In this document: positions 55,885 through 64,000 of the stretch, in pieces | How positions within the stretch are numbered: the stretch's first letter is position 1 | Layout: every line of letters starts with the position of its first letter | Assembly (NCBI GenBank): GCA_963697565.1 | Contig: CAVOOM010000006.1 | Coordinates: forward strand, 372,001-436,000 | Reading direction: 5' to 3' | From: CAWFSE01 sp963697565 | GTDB taxonomy: Bacteria; Actinomycetota; Actinomycetes; CAVWCF01 | DNA length: 64,000 nucleotides | Position numbers and translations under genes: made by a program | Notes under the pieces: model-generated | Seen by the model: the letters and a program-made list of their open reading frames with translations, nothing else | Database searches by the model: none | What the model was told of the DNA's origin: nothing

Positions 55885-57092
55885 TCAGATCACCCCGGCC
55901 TCGGCGAGCTCGGCCTGGCGCTCGGCCGAGAGCCCGAGCACCTCGCCGTACACCTCGTCGTTGTGCTGGCCGAGCTCCGGCCCGACCCAGCGCACGGACC
56001 CGGGGGTCTCGGACAGCTTGGGGAAGGCGTTCTGCATGGTGATGTCGCCGAACTCGGGGTGCATGACCTTGACGAGCGCCTCGCGCGCGGCGAAGTGCGG
56101 GTCGGCGAGCATCTCGGGGGCGCGGTAGATCTTCCCGCAGGGGACGCCGTGCTCGAGCATGAGCGCCTCGATCTCGGCGGCCGGCAGCGTCGAGGTCCAC
56201 TCGGCGATCAGGTCGTCGAGCTCGGTCTGGTGCCGGCCGCGCGCGCGTGTGCGTGGCGTAGCGCTCGTCCTCGGCCAGCTCGGGGCGCGACATCGCCGCG
56301 GCCAGCCGCTTGAAGACGGTGTCCTGGTTGCCGGCGATGAGGACCATCAGCCCGTCGCTGGTCGGGTACGCGTTCGACGGCGAGACGTTCGGCAGGATCG
56401 CCCCGGTGCGCTCGCGGATGTAGCCGGTCACGTCGTACTCGGTGACCAGCGACTCCATGACGGCGAGCACCGCCTCGTACAGCGCGGAGTCGACGATCTG
56501 GCCGCGGCCGGTGCGCTCGCGGTGGTGCAGCGCCATCATCCCGCCGAGGGCGGCGAAGGTCGCCGCGAGCGTGTCGCCGATCGAGATGCCCGCGCGGGCC
56601 GGCGGGCGGTCCGGCTCGCCGATGACGTGGCGCAGCCCGCCCATGGCCTCGCCGATGGCGCCGTAGCCGGCCTGCGTCGAGTTGGGGCCGGTCTGGCCGA
56701 AGCCGGAGACCCGCACGATGACGAGCTTGGGGTTGTCGGCCCACAGCGCCTCGGGGGACATCCCCCAGCGCTCCAGCGTCCCGGGGCGGAAGTTCTCGAC
56801 CAGGATGTCGGCGGTCGCGATCAGGTCGCGGGCGAGCTGCTGGCCCTCGGCCTCGCGCAGGTTCAGGGTGATCGACTTCTTGTTGCGCGCGATCACCGGC
56901 CACCACAGCGAGCGGCCGTGCGGCTTCTCGCGGCCCCACTGGCGCATCGGGTCGCCGGCGCCCGGCGGCTCGATCTTGATCACCTCGGCGCCGAAGTCGG
57001 CGTAGAGCTGGCCCGCGAACGGGCCGGCGAGCAGCTGGCCCATCTCGACGACGCGCAGGTCCGACAGCGGTCCGGCGGCTGGGCTGGTCATG
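55885..57092 (-). CDS. Family III CoA-transferase (CaiB/BaiF/formyl-CoA transferase type) (frame break)
   Basis: About 402 residues. LRVVEMGQLLAGPFAGQLYA is the family opening. EVIKIEPPGAGDPMRQWG binds CoA, RNKKSITLNLREAEGQQLA follows, and the catalytic Asp lies in GISIGDTLAATFAALGG (about residue 172). RTGRGQIVDSALYEAVLAVM is also diagnostic. The enzyme would move CoA between carboxylic acids, typically from succinyl-CoA to a hydroxylated or unsaturated dicarboxylate such as malate, citramalate or itaconate. The break near 56250 is resolved downstream at LIAEWTSTLPAAEIEALMLE. It is operonic with the AMDase-like and lyase genes, consistent with activation before cleavage. Confidence 0.8.
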
Positions 57093-57174
57093 GTGGCGGT
57101 GCTCCCTGAGTTGGGGTGCGTGGCTTGGGGGTGGCTGGTGGTGGTGCCGGGGTGGTGCCGGTGGAGGGCGCGCG

Positions 57175-58670
57175 TCAGCCGAGCTGGCCGGCGAGCACGC
57201 CCTCCACCCCCACGACCCGCGTGTTGGTGAAGAACTGGAACGTCTCCGCGGTCCCCTCCTCCGCGAAGCCGCTCAGTCCCCACGCGGGACGTGGCGCGAT
57301 CAGGTCCAGGCTCATCACGGTCGAGCCGTTGACCTTGACCCCGCCGGCGTGGACGCCGCGGGCGAGGGCCAGCCCGCGCTCCTCGTCGCCGGCGAAGACG
57401 TAGCCCTCGAGGCCGTACGGCGTCGCGTTCGCCAGCGCGAGCGCCTCGGCGTCGGTGGTGAACGAGTGGACCGTCGCGACCGGGCCGAAGATCTCGTGCA
57501 GCGCGTCGGCCGACGACACCCCGGTGACCAGGGTCGGCGCGAGGAAGTAGCCGGGCAGGTCGGGCAGCGCGCTGGTGGCGTGGGCCGTGCCGCCCTTGGC
57601 GACGAGCTCGTCGATCCGGCCGCGCAGCAGCGCCAGGTGGCCGGCGTGCACCATCGGGCCGAGGTCGGTCTCCAGCGACAGCGAGTCGCCGAGGCGCAGG
57701 CCGGCGAGCCGGTCGAGCACCGCCTCGAGCAGCCGGTCGGCGACGGACGTGTGCACGATCAGCCGCCCGAGCGCGCGGCACCACTGGCCGTTGAGCTGGG
57801 TGAGCAGGTCGAAGACGCCCTGGGCGGCGAAGTCGACGTCGGCGTCCTCGAGCACGACCACGGCGTTGTTGCCGCCGAGCTCGAGCTGGGCGGGCTTCAA
57901 GTCGTACGCGCAGGCCGCCGCGATCGCGCGGCCGCCGCCGAGCCCGCCGGTGAACGAGACCACGCGGACCCGCTCGTCCTGCACGACCCGGCCGCCCTGC
58001 GCCGGCCCGCCCTGGATCAGCTGGAAGGCGCCGCTGGGGGCGCCGGCCGCGGCGAGCGCCTCGGCGACGACCTCGGCCAGCACGCTGGTGCCGTGGGGGG
58101 CGTACTCGCTGGGCTTGAGGATCGTCGGGCAGCCGGCGGCCAGGGCGTTGGCGACCTTGTGCGCGGCCATCGGCGCGGGCGCGTTCCACGGCACCAGGCA
58201 CAGCGCCGGGCCGTACGGGAGGCGGTGCACCTCGACCTCGCGGCCGCTCTGCGCGGTGATCGACTGGCGGGTCCAGCCGGACTGCAGCTGCATCGCGGCC
58301 AGCCGGAACGACCCGCCGTTGATCACGGTGAGCATGCCGGTCATCCGGCGGATCGCGCCGGTGTCGAGGGACTCGAGGTCGGCGATCCGGTCGGCGCTCG
58401 GCGTCGAGGGCGTCGGCGACGGCCATCAGCACGCGGCGCGCTCCTCGGGGGAGCGGCCCGCCCAGTCGCCCGCGGCGTGCTCGGCCGCGGCGGCGGTGAC
58501 GGCGGCGTCGAGGCGCTCGTCGGAGGACGCCAGCTGGCGCGCCGATCACCTCGGCGGTGTTGGGGTTGTGCAGGTCGACGCCGAGGTCGACCGCGGGCGG
58601 CGGCCCAGTCGCCGGCGACGAGCTCGCGCAGCGCGGGGACGGCGACGTCGCGGGAGGGGGTGGCGGTCAT
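57175..58670 (-). CDS. Aldehyde dehydrogenase (frame breaks in N-terminal third)
   Basis: About 498 residues. From about residue 105 the frame is intact: CLVPWNAPAPMAAHKVANAL, LKPSEYAPHG, SFTGGLGGGRAIAAA, the Glu in AQLELGGNNAVVVLEDAD and the nucleophilic Cys in NGQWCRALGRLIVH. HEIFGPVATVHSF closes the site. The N-terminus (TATPSRDVAVPALRELVAGD, then HAAGDWAGRSPEERA-type segments) is split by indels near 58600, 58540 and 58400. The substrate is unknown. Its ATG overlaps the stop of the beta-rich protein. Together with the ALDH at 52754 this gives two aldehyde oxidations in one operon. Confidence 0.75.
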
Positions 58671-59295
58671 GCGGACTCCTCAAGGTTCGTGCTGCGGTCG
58701 TCGCTGGGCAGGTAGACGCGGGTGGTGGAGCGGACCTCGTGCACGGCGCCCTCGGCGCCGCGGGGGTCGAGGGCGTCGCGGCGGCCGGTGTCGCCGGCGA
58801 TCCGGGTGCCGCTCACGGTGAGCACGCGCCGGATCAGGCCGTCGCGGTAGAGCGTCGTCGTGCGGGTGCGCTGGTCGCCGCCGAGGTGCCGGATCCAGTC
58901 GGGGTCGGCGAACCGGCCGGTGCGCTCGGCGTCGACCCGCTCGGGGGTGAACACCAGGACGCCCGGCCCGCCCGAGACGCCGAGCATGCGGCGGCGCCTC
59001 GGGCCCGAGCGGGTCGAAGACGAGCACCCCGCCGTCGATGCGGCCGGTGAAGGTGCGGCTGTGCGCCGGCCGTCCCGAGAGCACGACGTTGGTCTGGGTG
59101 TAGCGCTCGCCGTCGAAGTCGAGGTAGACGAGCTGCTCGTACGGCAGCGGCCCGGGGGTGCCGCCGTGCGGGTCGTCGGCCAGCGGCGTGCCGTCGGGGG
59201 CGTAGCCCGCGACGTGAGTCGCGCCACACCCCGCGCAACAGCGCGAGGGTGTCGGCGACCGCTGAGCCCGCCGAGCCCGCTGAGCCTGGACTCAC
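58667..59295 (-). CDS. Beta-rich protein of unknown function, lipocalin-like (two frame breaks)
   Basis: About 209 residues. Strand-rich text runs through YEQLVYLDFDGERYTQTNVV, TFTGRIDGGVLVFDPLGPE, LGVSGGPGVLVFTPERVDAE and RTTTLYRDGLIRRVLTVSGT, ending ASTTRVYLPSD-like (EVRSTTRVYLPSDDRSTN). This suggests one barrel of the lipocalin/FABP type, possibly a ligand carrier. It shares a general pattern, but no clear identity, with the larger barrel protein at 42495 in the RCCR operon. The start is uncertain (GTG 59295). It lies between ACAD-like and ALDH genes with overlaps or a 7-base gap. I do not recognise the family. Confidence 0.45.
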
Positions 59296-59302
59296 CGGCG
59301 GG

Positions 59303-60595
59303 TCAGTCCTTCTTGATCGTGGTGAAGCCGCCCCAGCCCTGGCCGTCGACGACCATCTTGGCGAGGTCGAGCTTGCCGCGCTCGGCCGGGAAGGCCTGCA
59401 GCAGGCCCATCGACGCGTCGCGGAAGTTGCGCCCGAGCTCGTTGTCCATCAGCGCGCCCGACGTGCCGCGACATCTTCAGCGCGTTCTGGGTGACCGTCG
59501 AAGGCACCGCTCGCAGACCGACGCCCTTGGTGAGACGCCAGATCTCGACGACGTCCTCCTTGGGTCAGGATGTCGGCTCGGCGGTCTCGAGCTGCAGCTG
59601 GCGGCGGCCCCACAGGTGGGCGTCCTCGAGCCGCTTCTCGGCCTCGCCGATCATGATCTGGTGCATGGGGCTGCTCGCGATCGGCTTGCCCGGTGTCGGC
59701 GAAGGTCGGCCGTCATCGTGCGGTTCAGCGCGTACTCGTACGCGCCGCGGGCGATGCCGACGTAGATCGCGCCGATCGCGACCTGGTTGCCGACCCACGA
59801 GCCGCGCGCGACCTTGGTCGAGGTCATGAACGCGCCGGGCAGGGTCAGCGACATCGTCGTCGGCGACGAAGCAGTCCTCGAGGATGATGCCGTGGTTGCC
59901 GGAGGCGCGCATGCCCAGGCCGTTCCAGGCGATCCGGTTGCGCACGCCCTCGCCTGCGGCGGTCGACGAGGAAGAGGCACAGCGACTCGAGGCCCTCGAG
60001 GTCGGCGCGGCGGGCGGTGACGAGGTAGTAGTCGGCGGTGCCGGTGAGGCAGCCGAACGACTTCTGCGCCGTTGAGCAGCCAGCCGCCGTCGGTCTTGGT
60101 CGCCTCGGTCTGGATCACGCACGTTGGCGTTCTCGGCCTTGACGCGACTCGCTGGCGAAGTTGCCGATCCACTTGCGGTCCTGGCCCATGAGCGTCAGGA
60201 CCTTCTCGGCGAACGCGCGCACGACGGGCACTCGTCCTCGGTCGAGTAGAGCCCGGCGTCGATCGCGCCGAGCGGCAGCATGCCGCGCGACGACGACGAG
60301 CAGTGGAAGAAGTAGGACAGCGCGGTGGACCCGCAGGCGGTGCCGAGGGCGTACGTGGTGGCCGCGAGGTCGCGCAGGGTGCCCCCCATGCCGCCGTACT
60401 CGGTCGGGCACGACGAGGCCGAGGAGGCCGGACTCGGCGAAGTTCTTCATGTGCCGCTCGGGGAACTCGCCCTTGGCGTCGGCCTCGGCGGCCTCCGCGC
60501 GGACCGCGGGCAGCAGGTCCTCGACGACCTGGGCGCGGGCGCTGCTCGGCGTCGGTCATGTCCTCGAGGAGGCGCTCCGCGGTGAGGCGTGTCAT
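59303..60595 (-). CDS. Acyl-CoA-dehydrogenase-fold flavoprotein, possibly FMNH2-dependent monooxygenase (many frame breaks)
   Basis: About 430 residues pieced together from at least six frame changes. Recognisable ACAD-fold pieces are MTRLTAERLLEDMTDAE, then HMKNFAESGLLGLVVP, GGTLRDLAATTYALGTACGS, TEATKTDGGWLLNGA (the central beta domain), the lid ARGSWVGNQVAIGAIYVGIA and a C-terminal SGALMDNELGRNFRDASMGL. The last block resembles the flavin-dependent monooxygenases and dibenzothiophene-desulfurase-like members rather than true acyl-CoA dehydrogenases. A flavin reductase is encoded directly upstream with an ATGA overlap, which favours a two-component oxygenase. The density of breaks makes details uncertain. 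Confidence 0.6.
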
Positions 60596-61909
60596 GGGGT
60601 TCCTCCCATAGGGATCAGGGGGTCGGCTGGTGCGGGGGTCTGCAGGCGGGTCGTGCGGCCGTTGAGGGGCGCGCCCCACAGCGGGGCCAGCGCGCGGGCG
60701 GCGCGCACGACGGCGTCGCGGTCGGCGGGGGCCTCGACCTCGAGCGTGCTCACCAGGTAGAGCACGTCCTCCAGGGCGACGACGCCGTCGACGCCCCCGA
60801 GGGTGGCGTGGAAGCGGCGGACGCCGCTCTTGAGCGCGGTGAGCGCGTTGGCCAGGGCGAGGCCGGACTGGTCGCCGAGCCGCACCGACAGCGGGGCCGG
60901 CTTGGTGCGCGAGACGGCCTCCTGGAGCAGCTCGCGGACGCTGAGCGGCGTCGCGGCGCCCTCGGCGTCGTCCAGGCAGATCTCGTCGACGCCGAGCGCG
61001 GCCAGAGCGGCGCAGGCGTCGAGCGCGGCGGCCGGGTCGCCGGAGAAGAAGCCGGCGATCAGGGCCGACACGGCCAGCCCGCGCTCGCGCGCGGCCTCGA
61101 TGACGGGGCGGGCGGCCTCGGCTGCAGCGGGGTCGGCGGCCACGGCGACCTCGACCACCCCGACGCCCAGGGCGGCGGCGGCCTCGACGTGCTCGGGGGT
61201 CGCGACCAGCGCGGAGGCGGTGCCCGGGCCGGCGTCGCGGTCGGCGCGCAGCGCGGCCAGCTCGTCCTCGCTGGGCGCGCCGGCGGCCAGGTCGAGGACG
61301 CGTACGGCCACGCCCGCGTCCCGCAGCGCCGAGACGAGCTCGGTCACCCGGCGCGGGTCGGCGCCCTTGGCCCGCAGCGCGGCGGCGATCCCGGTGTCGA
61401 CCACCGCGGCGTCGGCCGGGAGCAGGTCGGCGAACTGGCCCCAGGCGCGGGAGTGGAAGAGCAGCGGGGCGGTGAGCCGCGGGGTGTCGGCGGCGAGCAC
61501 CTCGCCGACGAAGATCGTGTGGTCGCCGCCCTCGTAGGCGTGGACGACCCGGCAGTCGAGCCAGCCGAGGGCGTCGCCCAGCACCGGGGCCCCGGACTCG
61601 GCGGTGGACGCCTGCAGCCCGGCGAAGCGGTCGGTGAGCTCGCGGCTGCTGGCCGGCGAAGCGCTTGCCGATCGCGGCCTGGTCCTTGGCCAGGATGTTG
61701 ACCGCGAACACCCCGCTGCGCTCGATCAGGGTGTGCGTGTAGATCTTCTTGGCCAGGCAGACCGACACCAGCGGCGGCTCCAGGCTGACCGAGTTGAAGC
61801 TCGAGGCCGTCATCCCGTGCCAGCCGTCGTCGGCGACGGTGGTCACCACGGTCACCCCGCTGGGCCACTGGCCCAGCACCGACCGGAAGGTCGCCGCGTC
61901 GACCGCCAC
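60592..61909 (-). CDS. Flavin reductase domain fused to an HMG-CoA-lyase-like TIM-barrel domain (one frame break)
   Basis: About 438 residues. Residues about 1-165 are a flavin reductase split barrel: FRSVLGQWPSGVTVVTTVAD, MTASSFNSVSLEPPLVSVCL, then the DHTIFVGEVLAADTPRL strand with His. From about residue 175 a DRE-TIM-like barrel follows (VISA-type strands, GVDEICLDDAEGAATPLSV, LALANALTALKSGVRRFHAT). The metal-binding HxH of the true lyase reads VRLGDQSG here, so the second domain has probably lost lyase activity. The last 330 residues are one intact frame spanning both domains, so the fusion is not created by the break near 61655. It probably supplies FMNH2 to the flavoprotein at 59303. 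Confidence 0.75.
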
Positions 61910-61934
61910 CGTGTGCCCGCCTCGTTTCCGTCAG

Positions 61935-61981
61935 TGGAACGCTGTTTCGGAAACGTACCCAGCGGCGCGCGGCCGTGTCAA
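61935..61981 (-). promoter_or_regulatory. Promoter and operator of the lower-pathway operon
   Basis: On the minus strand, TTGACA (61976-61981) and TACGTT (61952-61957) are separated by 18 bases. Directly downstream lies TGGAACGCTGTTTCG (61935-61949), matching the shared operator at 12 to 13 of 15 positions. The arrangement is the same as at 47420 and 31854. Confidence 0.65.
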
Positions 61982-61990
61982 CGGCGTGAT

Positions 61991-62023
61991 GGTGTTTCAC
62001 CAGGTGGAACCGGCCGCTACGAT
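61991..62023 (+). promoter_or_regulatory. Promoter and operator half-sites of the iclR gene
   Basis: GGTGTTTCACC and TGGAAC (62005-62010) lie just before TACGAT (62018-62023), a -10-like box six bases from the ATG at 62030. The transcript is probably leaderless. The half-sites suggest autoregulation together with the divergent operator at 61935. Confidence 0.5.
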
Positions 62024-62029
62024 CGTCCC

Positions 62030-62916
62030 ATGTCCAACCAGCCTGCCGACGACGCCGCAACCGCCGCCGACCCCGCCGACGCCCCGGGCGCCGGCGACCT
62101 CGCCTCGGGGCCCGTCGAGGTCAAGCGCGGCGAGGGCGGCAGCCAGTCGATCGCCGCCGTCGAGCGGGCCCTCGATGTGCTCCTGCTCTTCGGCCGGCAG
62201 GCCCGTCCGGACCTCGGCGTCACCGAGATCAGCGGCCAGCTGGGGCTGTCGAAGGCGGCCGTCCACCGCATCCTGACCTCGCTGAAGAGCCGCGACCTCG
62301 TCTCGGTCGACGCCGCAGTCGCGCCGGTACTCCCTCGGCCCGGCCGCGCTGGGCCTCGGCCGCGCCTACCTCGCCCGGATCGACCTGCGCTCGATGGCCT
62401 CGCCGGAGCTGGCGTGGCTGTCGGCCGAGAGCCGGGAGACGGCCACCCTGTCGATCCGCAACGGCGACTCCCGGATGTACGTCGACCAGGTCGTGCCCGA
62501 CCGCGAGGTCCGGATGGAGGTCGCGATCGGCGTGCCGTACCCCTGCACGCGGGCAGCTCGAGCAAGGCGTTCCTCGCGTTCCTGACGCCGGGCGAGATCG
62601 AGGCCTACTTCGACCGCCACGCCCGCGGCCAGTCCGCCCTGCCGGCGGTGACCGACGCGACGATCACCGACCGCGAAGGCGCTGCTCGCCGAGCTCGCCA
62701 AGGTCCGCCAGCGCGGCTACGCGGTGTCGTTGGGCGAGCGCCAGGCGGGCGCGGCGTCGGTGGCGGCCCCGATCCTCGACCAGGACGGCCGTCCGGTGGC
62801 CGTGGTCAGCGTCAGCGGGCCGATCGAGCGCTTCCGCGACGAGGTGCACGACTGCGCCGAGCTGCTCGCTCCAGGCCACCGGTCGGCTGTCGGCCCGGAT
62901 GGGCCACGCGGCGTGA
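62030..62916 (+). CDS. IclR-family transcriptional regulator (four frame breaks)
   Basis: About 294 residues. The winged HTH reads SQSIAAVERALDVLLLFGRQ, then LGVTEISGQLGLSKAAVHRI (recognition helix region) and LTSLKSRDLV. The effector domain follows with YSLGPAALGLGRAYLARIDL, SRETATLSIRNGDSRMYVDQ, HAGSSSKAFLAFLTPGEIEA, YAVSLGERQAGAASVAAPIL and a final ATGRLSARMGHAA. These are the signature blocks of IclR proteins, which bind small carboxylic or aromatic effectors. The breaks near 62320, 62545, 62682 and 62872 fall between well-conserved blocks. It is the only regulator in the island, and an IclR-like palindrome occurs at five promoters. The stop overlaps the next gene (GTGA). Confidence 0.85.
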
Positions 62917-64000
62917 CGGCTGGGTCGATCCGGCCCGGCTGGCCGCGCTCACCTCCACCGAGGAGTCCCGCTTCACCGCTGAGCACCCGCGGTCGGCCGC
63001 GCTCTTTGCCCGCGCCCAAGGGTCGCTGCACGGCGGCGTCCCGATGGCCTGGATGGCCAAGTGGCCGGGCCCCTTCCCGCTCTTTGTGGCCGAGGCCGCG
63101 GGCGCGCACTTCACCGACGTGGACGGCCACGACTACGTCGACCTCTGCCTCGGCGACACCGGCGCGATGACCGGCCACTCGCCGCCGGCCACGGTCGAGG
63201 CGGCTGCGGGCCCAGCTCGGCCGGGGGATCACCGCGATGCTGCCGACCGAGGACGCCGTCGTCGTCGGCGAGGAGCTGCAGCGGCGGTTCGGCCTGGCGA
63301 AGTGGCAGGTCACCCTGTCGGCCACCGACGCCAACCGGCACGCGATCCGCTACGCCCGCATGATCACCGGCCGGCCGAAGATCTCCGTGCACGACTGGTG
63401 CTACCACGGCACGGTCGACGAGACCTTCGCCGTGCTGGACGACGAGGGGCGCACGGTCGCCCGACCAGGCAACATCGGGCCCCCGGTGCCGCTCGACCAG
63501 ACCACGGCCGTCGTCGAGTACAACGACCTGGACGGTTTGGAGCGAGCGCTGGCGACCGGTGACATCGCCGCGGTGCTGATGGAGCCCGCGCTCACCAATA
63601 TCGGCATCGTGCTCCCCGAGCCGGGCTACCTCGAGGGCGTGCGCGCGCTCACCCGCCGGTACGGCGCGCTGTGGATCGTCGACGAGACGCACTGCATCTC
63701 GATGGGCCCGGGTGGCTGGACCGGCCGCTTCGGCCTCGAGCCCGACCTGCTGACGATGGGCAAGCCGATAGGCGGTGGCGTCGCGTGCGGCGTCCTCGGG
63801 ATGACCGACGAGGTGGCCGCCGCGATCGCCGCTCGCGTCGCACTGGCCGAGATCGACGTGGGCGGCGTCGGGGGAACGCTCGCCGGCAACGCGCTGTCGC
63901 TGGCGGCGATGCGGGCGACCCTCACCGAGGTGCTCACCGAGGAGGCGTTCGCGCGGATGCTGCCGCTGGGGGAGCGCTGGGCCGACGGCGTCGACGCCGG
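62913..64000 (+). CDS. Glutamate-1-semialdehyde 2,1-aminomutase-like class III PLP enzyme (cut by window end, frame breaks)
   Basis: About 360 residues are visible. After a probable indel at 62923 it reads VDPARLAALTSTEESRF, then HGGVPMAWMAKWPGPFPLFV and GAHFTDVDGHDYVDLCLGDT. After another near 63205 it continues MLPTEDAVVVGEEL, DANRHAIRYARMITGRPKI (the AI-R-AR-TGR motif), ALWIVDETH with the cofactor-binding Asp, and LLTMGKPIGGGVACGVLG with the Schiff-base Lys. The family interconverts or transaminates omega-amino acids; HemL itself makes aminolevulinate. The TGRP and T-x-GKPIGGG forms fit HemL-like, not true HemL necessarily. Coupled to iclR, it may act on an amino acid or amide-derived product of the island. 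The C-terminus is outside the window. Confidence 0.75.

Noticed and set aside
49314..62000. Leucine/isovalerate degradation as the role of the HMG-CoA-lyase, '"acyl-CoA dehydrogenase' and ALDH genes
   Set aside because: No biotin carboxylase/carboxyltransferase, enoyl-CoA hydratase or ETF genes are present; the ACAD-fold protein is coupled to a flavin reductase, and CoA-transferase plus PEP-mutase-like lyase do not belong to that route. It cannot be fully excluded.
772..63210. Genome-wide programmed +1 frameshifting as explanation of the broken genes
   Set aside because: The sites share no slippery codon, stop codon or downstream structure, they affect unrelated housekeeping genes and many are simple duplications of a neighbouring base. 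Sequencing or consensus error is the simpler reading.

Overview
The window is a very GC-rich, gene-dense bacterial segment with many GTG starts, ATGA/GTGA stop-start overlaps and likely leaderless promoters. The gene content (F420/FMN split-barrel protein, AarF/UbiB kinase next to a flippase-like membrane protein, Liv-type transporter fusions, IclR control) points to a soil or plant-associated actinobacterium, perhaps Nocardioides-like. That placement is inference. The window begins inside a short-chain dehydrogenase and ends inside a class III aminotransferase.

Region 1 (1-25 kb) is mostly housekeeping: a VOC protein, a phosphoesterase, a cNMP-binding protein, an autoregulated membrane protein/HTH/quinone-oxidoreductase operon, tRNA-Lys(TTT), proton-translocating transhydrogenase pntA-pntB, RidA, a haem-type beta-barrel protein, a toxin-antitoxin module flanked by a 15-bp direct repeat, a flippase with a pseudokinase-like part, UbiB, a holin-like protein, a cation/proton antiporter, YbaK, Sua5, a SulP transporter, a poorly coding stretch at 20.5-22.4 kb, an EamA exporter and a TPP enzyme.

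Region 2 (25-64 kb) looks like one catabolic island. The operon at 47.4-40.1 kb (minus) encodes, in order, an RCC-reductase-like protein, an alpha/beta hydrolase, a Rieske oxygenase resembling plant pheophorbide a oxygenase, a ferredoxin-dependent-bilin-reductase-like protein, a beta-rich unknown, an SDR resembling chlorophyll b reductase (NYC1/NOL), a membrane protein and a Cys-less arylmalonate-decarboxylase/maleate-isomerase-like protein. A second RCC-reductase-like gene sits at 26.7 kb. A Liv-type uptake system with unusual fusions lies at 31.9-39.0 kb. Lower-pathway genes at 47.6-50.2 kb and 52.8-61.9 kb include a tandem nitrilase, an HMG-CoA-lyase-like enzyme, a flavin reductase fused to a degenerate lyase, an acyl-CoA-dehydrogenase-like flavoprotein, two ALDHs, a family III CoA-transferase and a PEP-mutase/isocitrate-lyase-like enzyme. 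An IclR regulator and a HemL-like aminomutase follow at 62.0 kb.

A shared operator, TGGAAC-N3-GTTCCA, occurs at five of these promoters, next to an IclR gene. My main hypothesis is a bacterial chlorophyll/phyllobilin-type (open-chain tetrapyrrole) degradation regulon. The upper part would resemble the plant PAO/RCCR pathway, and the lower part would convert pyrrole-derived C4-C6 acids to central metabolites. This is inference from homology recognised by eye.

Caution: roughly half of the genes carry single-base frame breaks. Nearly all resolvable ones are +1 insertions, often GGC to GGGC, and restoring them makes gene lengths divisible by three. They look like consensus errors rather than decay. 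Broken genes are therefore annotated as single full-length CDSs with the break noted.
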